Shown here piece by piece: positions 9,306-16,713 of a stretch of 50,682 bases of DNA. The notes beneath the pieces were generated by a model. It did no database searches. It was not told the origin of the DNA and saw only the letters and a list, made by a program, of their open reading frames with translations. Source of the DNA: Bacillota bacterium (lineage in GTDB: Bacteria > Bacillota > Clostridia > Acetivibrionales > DSM-1351); assembly GCA_023443515.1 (NCBI GenBank), contig JAEZUC010000104.1, positions 1 through 50,682 of the forward strand, given 5' to 3'. Position 1 is the first letter of the stretch. Every line of letters begins with the position of its first letter. A program made the position numbers and the translations under genes.

Positions 9306-9685
9306 AAGATATCCAATAACAGATACAGGAGAATAATAAGCAGAAGTTCATCTTCTGCTTTATCTGTATATAAAAGTACAATAAGACCCGCAAGCAGCAA
9401 ATCATCAAAATATATATCATAATCAAAAACCGTAAACAGAGGACTTCCGGAACGTTCTGCCTTATCTCCGGTTCCCAGAAGCGATGAAAGAAAACCCAAA
9501 GGCTTTGGGGGTTTAGCTTCACGTGTTTTGGGAACTGCGGGAGGTAAAGCCTCGTCTGCCATAGGTCTGACTGCCTGCTCTTCTGTTGTGGATATATTAT
9601 CAATTTGCTCATGCTCACTGTTTTGCTGTGCAGATTGATTTTTATTATATCTGCGGGACTTTGGGGGACGCTTTCTGTAAACCAT
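9302..9685 (-). CDS. Small protein with basic N-terminus and acidic/leucine C-terminus (127 aa)
   Basis: The N-terminus is strongly basic (VYRKRPPKSRRY), the middle is a Gln/Glu/Pro-rich linker, and the last 40 residues alternate acidic clusters with runs of Leu and Ile ending in LLYLLLDIF. That tail could form an amphipathic helix or membrane hairpin. The ATG at 9685 is preferred over a GTG at 9694 because AGGAG lies eight bases before the ATG. The gene converges on the membrane-protein gene with a four-base overlap. It belongs to a run of four small minus-strand genes; function unknown. Confidence 0.65.
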   Translation of the reverse strand: MVYRKRPPKSRRYNKNQSAQQNSEHEQIDNISTTEEQAVRPMADEALPPAVPKTREAKPPKPLGFLSSLLGTGDKAERSGSPLFTVFDYDIYFDDLLLAGLIVLLYTDKAEDELLLIILLYLLLDIF

Positions 9686-9738
9686 ACTATCCACTCCTAA
9701 AAAACCATTGGGTATGACCAGAGAGTAAATTGTTTTGC

Positions 9739-10140
9739 TTAAACAGAACGTCCCTCCGATTCATCCAACATCTTGGTCAAACTGCCAATTTTAATAATTT
9801 TCATACACTTCTGAAGTTTTTTTTGCCTATTGTCATTAAGGTAGGGTTTTATTGCGTTGAGCAGGTTAACTCTTGGATCATTGTTTGTATTAAGCATATT
9901 CATAGCTTTTTTCATTTTTCTGGCCATATCAGCCAGGTCATCTGTATCGGCTCTGGAAGAATCTTCAGACGGTTTTTCTTTTTCTGAAGAGTTGTCATCT
10001 GATGAGGTTTCATCCTTTGAATTATTTGATGACATGAACATATTCAGAAGTCCCTTTACGTTGTCAGGGATACCGCTGTTTGAGTCCTGCCCCAGCATTT
10101 CCGCTATCTGTTTTATCTTATCTCCCATTTCGTCACTCAT
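9739..10140 (-). CDS. Small acidic/helical protein of unknown function (133 aa)
   Basis: The N-terminal 45 residues are helical and Met-rich. A Ser/Asp/Glu-rich low-complexity linker follows, then a conserved-looking basic C-terminal block containing VNLLNAIKPYLNDNRQKKL. I do not recognise the family. The ATG at 10140 is chosen over an upstream in-frame start because GGAGG precedes it by seven bases. It lies between two other small genes on the same strand. Confidence 0.7.
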   Translation of the reverse strand: MSDEMGDKIKQIAEMLGQDSNSGIPDNVKGLLNMFMSSNNSKDETSSDDNSSEKEKPSEDSSRADTDDLADMARKMKKAMNMLNTNNDPRVNLLNAIKPYLNDNRQKKLQKCMKIIKIGSLTKMLDESEGRSV

Positions 10141-10176
10141 CAAAATACCTCCAAGCAATTGATTATATGTACAAAA

Positions 10177-10491
10177 CTAGGAATTTAGAAAATCATTTAC
10201 CTTCTTCATTATTGCATCGCTGTCTTTACCCAGTATTTTTTGTAGCTTATCAAGATCCTTTTGGGTAACTTTCTTTTTAATCTCCTCTTTGTCTATTTTT
10301 ATATTTTTGAGCTTTTCTTCATCAAATTCATTTATTTTTTCCATTAGTTCATCCTTATCAAAAGATGAAAGCTTTTTTTCAAGATCTTTGGGACTGTCTT
10401 TCTTCAGCATATCTATAGCTTTATTTACTTTTGATTGGATCATTTTATCCTGCATCATTTCCTGTATTTTCTTACTTAAAGAATCTGCCAT
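10177..10491 (-). CDS. Small Lys/Asp-rich helical protein (104 aa)
   Basis: The sequence is almost entirely charged heptad-like helix with repeated short units such as KDELMEKI and QKDLDKLQKIL, suggesting a helical bundle or coiled coil. It has no Cys, Trp or membrane segment. A strong AGGAGG sits eight bases upstream of the ATG. Spacing to the next minus-strand gene is 36 bases, so the two are probably co-transcribed. Function is unknown. Confidence 0.72.
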   Translation of the reverse strand: MADSLSKKIQEMMQDKMIQSKVNKAIDMLKKDSPKDLEKKLSSFDKDELMEKINEFDEEKLKNIKIDKEEIKKKVTQKDLDKLQKILGKDSDAIMKKVNDFLNS

Positions 10492-10583
10492 AAAAAATAC
10501 CTCCTATAACCTGTTTTAACAGTATCAATACAGTGTATGCTATATGGTTGGACTAATATGTTGGATAATAACCCTTAATCTGA

Positions 10584-10618
10584 AATAGAAGCTTGGATAT
10601 GTAACCCAAGCTTCTATT
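10584..10618. repeat. 13-bp perfect inverted repeat between two small genes
   Basis: AATAGAAGCTTGG and CCAAGCTTCTATT pair perfectly across a nine-base loop. Read on the minus strand it lies 30 bases behind the Cys-rich gene and could end its transcript, but no U-run follows. It could instead be an RNA-processing or binding site. Confidence 0.55.
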
Positions 10619-10647
10619 CAAAATTACTCTTAACAGCTTTGACAAAA

Positions 10648-10851
10648 TTAATCGCAACAGTGATCGTTGTTATTGCAAAGGAAGAATATAAGCAGGATAA
10701 CAGCCAAACATACCAACCAATCGCAATCATCATTAAAGAAATTACCGCCGAAGAATCCATCGTTACCACCACAGCAGCAGCAGATAATTATTAATAATAT
10801 TATTATCCACCACCAGTCAAAACCATTAGAAGAACCACCAAAACATCCCAT
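10648..10851 (-). CDS. Cys/Gly-rich small membrane protein (67 aa)
   Basis: The protein has two hydrophobic stretches: WWWIIILLII leading into CCCCGG, and WLVCLAVILLIFFLC. Gly/Phe/Asn-rich turns lie between them and an Asp/His/Cys tail (DHCCD) follows. Ten cysteines in 67 residues is striking. It recalls small glycine-rich YjcZ-like membrane proteins of spore formers, but I cannot confirm homology. GGAGG precedes the ATG by eight bases. It is the first of four small minus-strand genes and is divergent from the flavoprotein gene. Confidence 0.7.
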   Translation of the reverse strand: MGCFGGSSNGFDWWWIIILLIIICCCCGGNDGFFGGNFFNDDCDWLVCLAVILLIFFLCNNNDHCCD

Positions 10852-10944
10852 GATTTTACCTCCAAATAAAAGATTTAAGATACTGCATATTATGAATTTG
10901 TTTTAAAAGGTGTTACACATGTAAAAAATAATTTTTAATAAATT

Positions 10945-10970
10945 GTTTGATTAATATATAAAAAGGGTAT
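10945..10970 (+). promoter_or_regulatory. SigB-like promoter before the flavoprotein gene
   Basis: GTTTGA at 10945-10950 and GGGTAT at 10965-10970 are separated by 14 bases. This matches the Firmicute SigB consensus (GTTTAA, 12-15 bases, GGGTAT) at 11 of 12 positions. The flavoprotein start codon is 53 bases further on. A sigB-like gene is present at 49049-49798. Confidence 0.6.
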
Positions 10971-11022
10971 AGTATTCTGATATATTGCATGTGACAAAAG
11001 CTGTCTTTTGGAGGAAAGGTAT

Positions 11023-11898
11023 ATGGTTGATGTAATTATTATAGGTAAGGGGCCTGCAGGTATTTCGGCGGCATTGTATACAGTACGGGCAGGACTGAGG
11101 ACACTGGTCATAGGATTGGACAACAGTGCCCTTTATAAAACTGACAGAGTGGAAAATTATTATGGCTTTGCAGAGCCCATATCGGGGAAGCATCTATTGG
11201 AACAAGGAGAAAAACAGGCAAGACGCCTTGGGGTAAAGTTTGTCCAGAGCGAAGTAATATCCCTGGAGAAAGCCGAGTATTTTGAAGTATATACAACAGA
11301 AGAGAATTATTCCGCAAAAGCAGTACTTATGGCTACCGGACAACAGACAAAAAAGGTCAACATTGCCGGTTTGGAGGAATTTGAAGGAAGAGGTGTAAGT
11401 TATTGCACCACATGTGACGGATTTTTCTACAGAGGGCTGAAGGTAGGCCTTGTGGGCTTTAAGGATTATGCAATACATGAGGCTATGGAACTGGAGCCAT
11501 TAACAAAAAATATAACTATTTATACAAATGGCAATGAGCTAGAGTTAACTGAAAAATATAAATGTTATGCTTCAAGATTTACTATTAATAAAAACAAAAT
11601 TAAATCGGTAGTGGGTAAGGAGGTTATCGAGGGTGTAGCCTTTGATGACGGTTCAGTTGAAAATCTTGACGGCTTGTTTGTAGCTTTTGAATCCGCATCC
11701 AGTGTGGATTTTGCCAGAAAGCTGGGGGTAATAACAAAAAATAATTCCATTGTGGTTAATGAAAACCAAAGTACAAATCTTAAGGGGCTTTTTGCTGCAG
11801 GAGACTGTACCGGAGGATTTAAGCAAATTGCAACTGCGGTGGGACAGGGTGCTATAGCTGGGAGGAGAATAATAGATTTTATAAGAAATAATTCCTGA
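11023..11898 (+). CDS. Thioredoxin-reductase-like flavoprotein lacking an NAD(P)H motif
   Basis: This is a 291-residue two-domain flavoprotein of the thioredoxin reductase family. The FAD site is intact: GKGPAGISAA at residues 8-17, and a C-terminal AAGDCTGGFKQIATAVGQG. The redox-active pair is C128-TT-C131 in CTTCDG. In the middle domain, where NADPH-dependent enzymes have GGGDSA, residues 145-150 read GFKDYA, and the HRR phosphate-binding motif is absent (ITIYTNGNE). It may use a donor other than NADPH, as the ferredoxin-linked clostridial enzymes do. The ATG at 11023 follows TTTTGGAGG; a TTG at 11008 is less likely because it overlaps that site. Confidence 0.85.
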   Translation: MVDVIIIGKGPAGISAALYTVRAGLRTLVIGLDNSALYKTDRVENYYGFAEPISGKHLLEQGEKQARRLGVKFVQSEVISLEKAEYFEVYTTEENYSAKAVLMATGQQTKKVNIAGLEEFEGRGVSYCTTCDGFFYRGLKVGLVGFKDYAIHEAMELEPLTKNITIYTNGNELELTEKYKCYASRFTINKNKIKSVVGKEVIEGVAFDDGSVENLDGLFVAFESASSVDFARKLGVITKNNSIVVNENQSTNLKGLFAAGDCTGGFKQIATAVGQGAIAGRRIIDFIRNNS

Positions 11899-11910
11899 AA
11901 AATAAGCAAA

Positions 11911-11956
11911 TTTCCCTGAAAAACGTGCAGAAAGTGCCTGTTTTCGGGGAAAACAG
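11911..11956. repeat. Two overlapping, mutually exclusive inverted repeats
   Basis: The 12-base arm at 11911-11922 pairs with 11941-11952 (one G-U). The 7-base arm at 11938-11944 pairs with 11950-11956. Because they share bases 11941-11952, only one hairpin can form at a time. No T-run follows, so a standard terminator is unlikely. The element lies between the flavoprotein and the histidine kinase. Confidence 0.45.
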
Positions 11957-11990
11957 CTTGAATACAGTGTTTACCTTGTTTTTGTACATA

Positions 11991-12019
11991 TTGAAAATAT
12001 TTACAATTAGTGATAAAAT
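11991..12019 (+). promoter_or_regulatory. SigA-type promoter candidate before the histidine kinase
   Basis: TTGAAA at 11991-11996 and TAAAAT at 12014-12019 are 17 bases apart. The histidine kinase ATG lies 51 bases downstream. Confidence 0.5.
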
Positions 12020-12070
12020 ATGACCACGCCTGAAAAGTAAAAATAGTATTACTTGAATAGGAGATATAAC

Positions 12071-13477
12071 ATGTTTGTCATATTTATTTTATTGTGGATA
12101 ATTTCTATTCTGTTAATTTATGCAAACCCTAAAGAATACTGGGCGTGGTGTGCAAGCCTCTGCCTGCTGTTTAATGGCTTTGGCGGGTTGTCTGCGTTTC
12201 TAAGTGAAAATTTTATCCCCTTTTTACAAGGTTATGGCAATGAAAGACTGATTCTTGCCAGTCGTATACTTAAGGGCACAGCGGACATTTTTCAGCATTA
12301 CTTTGCTACATATCTATTTTTGGTTTTTGTTCTTTTATTTACCAACTTCCTTAATATTCAAATAGAATCATTAGTAAAAAAAGCAGTTGTGGCGGTTCTG
12401 TCCATTCCAAGCTTTCTGATGCTTTTCATTTACCCTATTACTCCCGATTTCAATCCGAATTATAGAGTTTTATCATGTTGGGTATGTGTCTATACACTTT
12501 TGGCCAATGCAATTCTTATAATAAGTATCATTAAGGAGAAGGATGAATATACCAAAACACAGAAAATTGTCACGGCTTTATTTGCAATCCCCGCTACAAT
12601 GTGCATTCTCTGGACGAGTTTTATATCGGTGGCATTAGGTTATAGTAATATTTGGCATATTAATGTCTGGGTAATAGCCTGCGAATCCATTTTGTTTTTT
12701 GTATTATGTATGAAATACGGTATATTAGGCGTGCGTTTTAAAATAGAAAAAATAAATATTGACAATAATATAGACTCTGTTATTGGCGGTATGAGTATTG
12801 TCTCTCATGCAATAAAAAATGAAGTTTCAACTATTAACTTATGTGTTGACACTATAATGTGCGTTGAAAAAACAAGCCCCGGAATGGCCAATAAATTACA
12901 CATTATAAAGGATTCATGCAAAAATCTTTTAGAATTCACCAGAAAACTTAACGAAATAAAGCTGTATAAGATGAATTATAAACCATGTCTATTAAGTGAA
13001 ATCATAACTAAGGTAATAAATCAGGTTGCACCTTCTATCTACGAAAAAAATATCCAGATTGTTAATGAAAGCAAAATAGATATAACTATGCTTATTGATC
13101 CCATCCACGTTTCAGAAGTTTTAAAAAATCTTATTATAAATGCTGTTGAAGCTATTAATACTCAGGGTATTATTAGAATAAATACTGGGTTTATAAATAA
13201 TAAAAAAATTTGTATAACAGTTTCAGATAATGGAGTAGGTATTCCCAAGGATTATATAAATAAGGTTATGAACCCGTTCTTTTCAACAAAAAAAGGAAAA
13301 AATAATTATGGTTTGGGATTAAGCTATTGTTTTAAAGTTATGAAATCACATAACGGAAGTCTTCAAATAAAGAGCAAGGAAAATCAGGGGACTGAAATGT
13401 GCTTGATATTTCCTTATAATAAGGTTGTGCATGTCTATAGTAAATCTTTACCTCAGACCCAAAATTACAATACTTAA
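12071..13477 (+). CDS. Orphan membrane sensor histidine kinase
   Basis: The first 225 residues hold about seven hydrophobic segments with short loops and no obvious extracellular sensor or PAS domain. The cytoplasmic part has a histidine-box candidate at H246 (SHAIKNE), an N-box (LKNLIINAVEAI), a G1 box (DNGVGIP) and a G2-like region (GLGLSYCFKVM). It should autophosphorylate from ATP and pass the phosphate to a response regulator. None is encoded nearby. I chose ATG 12071 because AGGAG precedes it by seven bases; an upstream TTG overlaps that site. Sporulation phosphorelay kinases are often orphans of this kind, but that is inference. Confidence 0.88.
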   Translation: MFVIFILLWIISILLIYANPKEYWAWCASLCLLFNGFGGLSAFLSENFIPFLQGYGNERLILASRILKGTADIFQHYFATYLFLVFVLLFTNFLNIQIESLVKKAVVAVLSIPSFLMLFIYPITPDFNPNYRVLSCWVCVYTLLANAILIISIIKEKDEYTKTQKIVTALFAIPATMCILWTSFISVALGYSNIWHINVWVIACESILFFVLCMKYGILGVRFKIEKINIDNNIDSVIGGMSIVSHAIKNEVSTINLCVDTIMCVEKTSPGMANKLHIIKDSCKNLLEFTRKLNEIKLYKMNYKPCLLSEIITKVINQVAPSIYEKNIQIVNESKIDITMLIDPIHVSEVLKNLIINAVEAINTQGIIRINTGFINNKKICITVSDNGVGIPKDYINKVMNPFFSTKKGKNNYGLGLSYCFKVMKSHNGSLQIKSKENQGTEMCLIFPYNKVVHVYSKSLPQTQNYNT

Positions 13478-13612
13478 TTAATGTGTTATCTCATATTAAA
13501 AAATATTGACAAGTTTAGAATACTTCCTCATGCTTGGGCATAAAAATAAGTGTGTAAGGGATGAATATTCGTAAATACAATTTTTAACATTTTAATGTGA
13601 GGTGCATAAAAA

Positions 13613-14350
13613 ATGCGAAAACTATTATGTCTATTTATGGTATTTGGAATTATTTTTACTATGCTTGCAGGCTGTGGATCTAAAAGTGAAGAGGCTGACA
13701 GTGATGAACTAACTCCTGTAAGCAGTCTTACTATGGGGCAGAATGAAGCCGATGGCTTAAAGGATAAAACTCCGGTTCAGTTATACTTTATCAACGAACA
13801 GGGTACAAAACTCGCTGCAGAAACAAGGTATATACAAAATACAGATGCGGGCAAGGGCAATGAACATATGGCAACAGTTGTTCTCAAGGAACTTATAAGC
13901 GGTCCTGCAAAAGGAAGTCTCTTAAATGCTTCCATTCCAAAGGAAACAAAAGTTACCACAGATATAAAGATAAAGGACGGTGTAGCAACTGTTGATCTTT
14001 CAAAGGATTTTATTGATAAGCATCCGGGTGGCAAAAAGAATGAACAGCTTACTCTCTATTCCATTGTAAACACATTAACAGAAATAAAGGATATCACATC
14101 AGTTCAATTCAGAATAAACGGAAAAGTAACCAAAGAATTTAAGGGCAGTTACCAAATAGACATTGCTTATTCAAGAGACACTCATCTTATAAGCAATGAA
14201 CCGGGTAAAGACAGTTCATTAAAAACAATAACAGAAGAAAAGGATAATACACGGGATAAAACAGCACAGCCAACGAAGGAAGATGAAACCAAAAAGACAA
14301 ACTCCGATACGGAAACAAATGCTGATTTGGATGATGAAATTCTAGAATAA
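13613..14350 (+). CDS. GerMN-domain lipoprotein
   Basis: A lipoprotein signal peptide ends in the lipobox LAGC at residues 18-21, so the mature protein should be anchored outside the membrane by lipid on that cysteine. Residues about 50-185 form a GerMN domain with typical ELISGP and VATVDLS patterns. This domain occurs in spore assembly and germination proteins such as GerM, and in other envelope lipoproteins. The C-terminal 60 residues are a Lys/Thr/Asp-rich low-complexity tail. A GAGGTG lies upstream of the ATG. A strong terminator follows. Confidence 0.88.
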   Translation: MRKLLCLFMVFGIIFTMLAGCGSKSEEADSDELTPVSSLTMGQNEADGLKDKTPVQLYFINEQGTKLAAETRYIQNTDAGKGNEHMATVVLKELISGPAKGSLLNASIPKETKVTTDIKIKDGVATVDLSKDFIDKHPGGKKNEQLTLYSIVNTLTEIKDITSVQFRINGKVTKEFKGSYQIDIAYSRDTHLISNEPGKDSSLKTITEEKDNTRDKTAQPTKEDETKKTNSDTETNADLDDEILE

Positions 14351-14375
14351 TTCCGGTTGGCCATCTGTTATATAC

Positions 14376-14428
14376 AACAAGGTATCTTTAAGGATAATAA
14401 CAGCTCCTTTAAGATACCTTGTTTATTT
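14376..14428 (+). terminator. Rho-independent terminator after the GerMN gene
   Basis: A 19-base arm (14376-14394) pairs with 14405-14423 with one mismatch, then TATTT. It is one of the strongest hairpins in the window. Part of it could also serve the convergent FmdB-type gene. Confidence 0.85.
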
Positions 14429-14457
14429 GCAATGAATTCCATACCGGAAGGGAAAAA

Positions 14458-14673
14458 TCAGTGGTTACAGCACCCGCCACATACATGTCTGTTGGGACAG
14501 TCTCCGCCGGAGTCTTTTCTGGACTGAATAATATTAACATTCTTAAATATAGTTTCAAGATCATTGTTTCCGCAGTCCGGGCATTTAATCTCTTTGTTTT
14601 CACGCTGGGACATTTTAGCCATTACGTTGAATTCATTACCGCACTTACTGCATTTCAGATCATAAAATGGCAT
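14458..14673 (-). CDS. FmdB-type zinc-ribbon protein (71 aa)
   Basis: The start MPFYDLKCSKCG followed by a second CPDCG 22 residues later is the FmdB/CxxC regulatory zinc-ribbon pattern, where four cysteines hold one zinc. The family is named from a putative formamidase regulator, and most members have no proven role. The C-terminal tail adds five more cysteines and two histidines (HVCGGCCNH), possibly a second metal site. I chose the ATG at 14673 because AAGGAGG lies seven bases upstream; the longer reading has no support. It is divergent from ku. Confidence 0.87.
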   Translation of the reverse strand: MPFYDLKCSKCGNEFNVMAKMSQRENKEIKCPDCGNNDLETIFKNVNIIQSRKDSGGDCPNRHVCGGCCNH

Positions 14674-14803
14674 AAATCTACCTCCTTTATTATTTTGTAT
14701 TATACCATCTAAAATAACCCGCATAAATAGTTGAATAAATAAAAACTTAAATACGGACAATAAATATTGTTTGCAATAAAAAGTTCCGTCAATGGAGGAC
14801 GTT

Positions 14804-15742
14804 ATGCATACAGTTTGGAAGGGCTCTATCAGTTTCGGTTTGGTAAATATCCCTGTAAAAATGTTTACGGCAACGGAAGACAAGGATATCCGCTTTAAGT
14901 ATATTCATAAGGAATGTCACAGCCCGGTAAAATATAGAAAGGTGTGTCCTGTCTGTAACAAGGAGGTTCAACCTGAGGATATTGTCCGGGGCTTTGAGTA
15001 CGAACCCGGTAAGTACGTTATAATGAGCGGCGAGGATTTTGATTCTCTTCAGGTAAAAAGTGAAAAAACAGTTGAAATAGTGGACTTTGTAAAACTTGAA
15101 GAAGTTGATCCAGTATATTTTGACAAGACATATTTTCTTGCTCCGCAGGAAACAGGAGGAAAAGCCTATACACTTCTAAGAGAGGCTTTGGGACAGAAGG
15201 AAAAAATTGCTGTTGCTAAAATAACCATAAGAGACAGGGAATCACTGGCTGTTATAAGGGTATACAAAAATTTACTGGTTCTTGAAACAATATTTTATCC
15301 TGATGAAGTAAAGGATTCTGCACAAGTACCAGGCATACCTGAAAACGCAAAGACAACCCAGGCAGAGTTGGACATGGCTACACAGCTTATAGAAAATCTG
15401 ACTACTGCTTTCGACCCGTCAAAATATGTAGATACCTACAGAGAAAAGCTTGTGGAACTCATAAATGCCAAGGTTGAAGGAAAACAGGTAGTAGCAAGAA
15501 AAGAAGTCGAAAAAGAAAATGTTGTAAGCCTTATGGAGGCATTGCAAAAAAGTATACAAATGTCAAAGGGGAATAATAAAGATGAAAAAGCTAAGGACAC
15601 TGATAAAGCTGATAAAAGTGTTAAGAATGTTAAAAACAACAAGAAGGACCAGATATCAGAGGTAGAAAACAGTGAAAGCATAACAACGGAAGATAAACCA
15701 AAGAAGCGTACAAGGAAAGCCAGAGAGAAGGTTGAATCATGA
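14804..15742 (+). CDS. ku: Ku DNA end-binding protein
   Basis: Bacterial Ku forms a homodimeric ring on broken DNA ends and recruits the end-joining ligase. The 312-residue protein has the Ku core from WKGSISFGLVNIPVK (residues 4-18) to about 255, with the CPVC motif near 45 and the conserved DIVRGFEY and FLAPQE stretches. The last 60 residues are a Lys-rich low-complexity tail, as in many bacterial Ku proteins where it aids DNA binding. The ATG at 14804 is preceded by GGAGG at five bases; the in-frame ATG at 14792 overlaps that site. Its stop overlaps the ligase start by four bases. Confidence 0.95.
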   Translation: MHTVWKGSISFGLVNIPVKMFTATEDKDIRFKYIHKECHSPVKYRKVCPVCNKEVQPEDIVRGFEYEPGKYVIMSGEDFDSLQVKSEKTVEIVDFVKLEEVDPVYFDKTYFLAPQETGGKAYTLLREALGQKEKIAVAKITIRDRESLAVIRVYKNLLVLETIFYPDEVKDSAQVPGIPENAKTTQAELDMATQLIENLTTAFDPSKYVDTYREKLVELINAKVEGKQVVARKEVEKENVVSLMEALQKSIQMSKGNNKDEKAKDTDKADKSVKNVKNNKKDQISEVENSESITTEDKPKKRTRKAREKVES

Positions 15743-16713
15743 ACTGGATTATACCAATGGAGCCGGTTATTTGTCCCGATATCAAGGCAGGTGCCGACTA
15801 CATCCATGAGATAAAATGGGATGGTATAAGAGGAATGGTTTATATACAGGATGGAAACGTTAAAATTTACACAAAGAAAGGCAAAGAGAGGACAGGCCTT
15901 TATCCTGAAATTGATATTTTGGGAAAAGGCCTAGGAAGCAAAAATGCAGTACTGGATGGAGAATTTGTAGTTGTGGATGAAGAAGGGGTTCCATCCTTTT
16001 ATAAAAGTCTTATAAGAGAACGTGTTCGCAATAGCAGTAAATTACAGTATTACACAAGGACATACCCTGTTTGCTATATGGTATTTGATGTTTTGCAGTA
16101 TGGGGACAAAATCCTTGTAAATATGCCCTTAATTGAAAGAAAAGAGGTTCTTGAAAAAATCTTAAGTCCCCTGACAGGGAAGGATACTAAAATATTTTTG
16201 GCCAAGATGTACCCGGACGGTAAAGAATTGTTTGAAAAAATGAAAGCACAGAACATGGAAGGAATCGTTTCAAAAAAAACAGACAGCCTGTATATAAGCG
16301 GAAAAAAACATAATACATGGTTTAAAACAAAATTTATAAAAAAAATGCTATGTGTAGTAGGAGGAATACAGTGGAAGTCTTTGCAACCCAACTCCTTGGT
16401 TTTGGGTATAAAGCCCACTGACAGTGAAAAACTTGAGTATGTAGGTAAAGCATCAATAGGACTGAAACAATCAGATTTAGTTCTTATAAAGGAGTATAGC
16501 GGGCAACTTGAACAGAAGGAATGCCCCTTTACCACCGATGAAATTATTCAGCTGGACAGGACAGGTGACAGGTTTACATGGTTGCATCCTGCCCTTACGT
16601 GCTGGATTAGTTTTTTGGAACTGACAAATGACGGACATTTGAGACATCCCAAAATTGAAGGGTTTGCAGTACTTCCTTTGGAAGAGGCAAATGGAAAGGT
16701 GTTGACTGAATAA
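15739..16713 (+). CDS. LigD-type ATP-dependent DNA ligase (stand-alone ligase module)
   Basis: The ligase seals broken ends bound by Ku. The adenylated lysine is K26 in motif I (EIKWDGIRG). Other nucleotidyltransferase motifs follow: LDGEFVV near residue 73, VFDVLQYG near 115, MEGIVSKK near 175 and WFKTKFIKK near 195. An OB-fold domain fills the C-terminal 110 residues. At 324 residues it lacks both the polymerase and the phosphoesterase modules that are fused in Pseudomonas or Mycobacterium LigD. It overlaps ku by ATGA and the polymerase gene by one base, so the three are translationally coupled. Confidence 0.92.
   Translation: MNWIIPMEPVICPDIKAGADYIHEIKWDGIRGMVYIQDGNVKIYTKKGKERTGLYPEIDILGKGLGSKNAVLDGEFVVVDEEGVPSFYKSLIRERVRNSSKLQYYTRTYPVCYMVFDVLQYGDKILVNMPLIERKEVLEKILSPLTGKDTKIFLAKMYPDGKELFEKMKAQNMEGIVSKKTDSLYISGKKHNTWFKTKFIKKMLCVVGGIQWKSLQPNSLVLGIKPTDSEKLEYVGKASIGLKQSDLVLIKEYSGQLEQKECPFTTDEIIQLDRTGDRFTWLHPALTCWISFLELTNDGHLRHPKIEGFAVLPLEEANGKVLTE

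Noticed and set aside
9857..10519. Plus-strand reading frames opposite the small minus-strand genes
   Set aside because: They have no ribosome sites, are Ser/Phe-rich antisense readings of acidic/lysine-rich genes, and the minus frames all carry AGGAGG-type sites.
13506..13540. Promoter before the GerMN gene from TTGACA at 13506
   Set aside because: No acceptable -10 hexamer occurs at 16-18 bases, and the sporulation sigma consensuses do not fit either.
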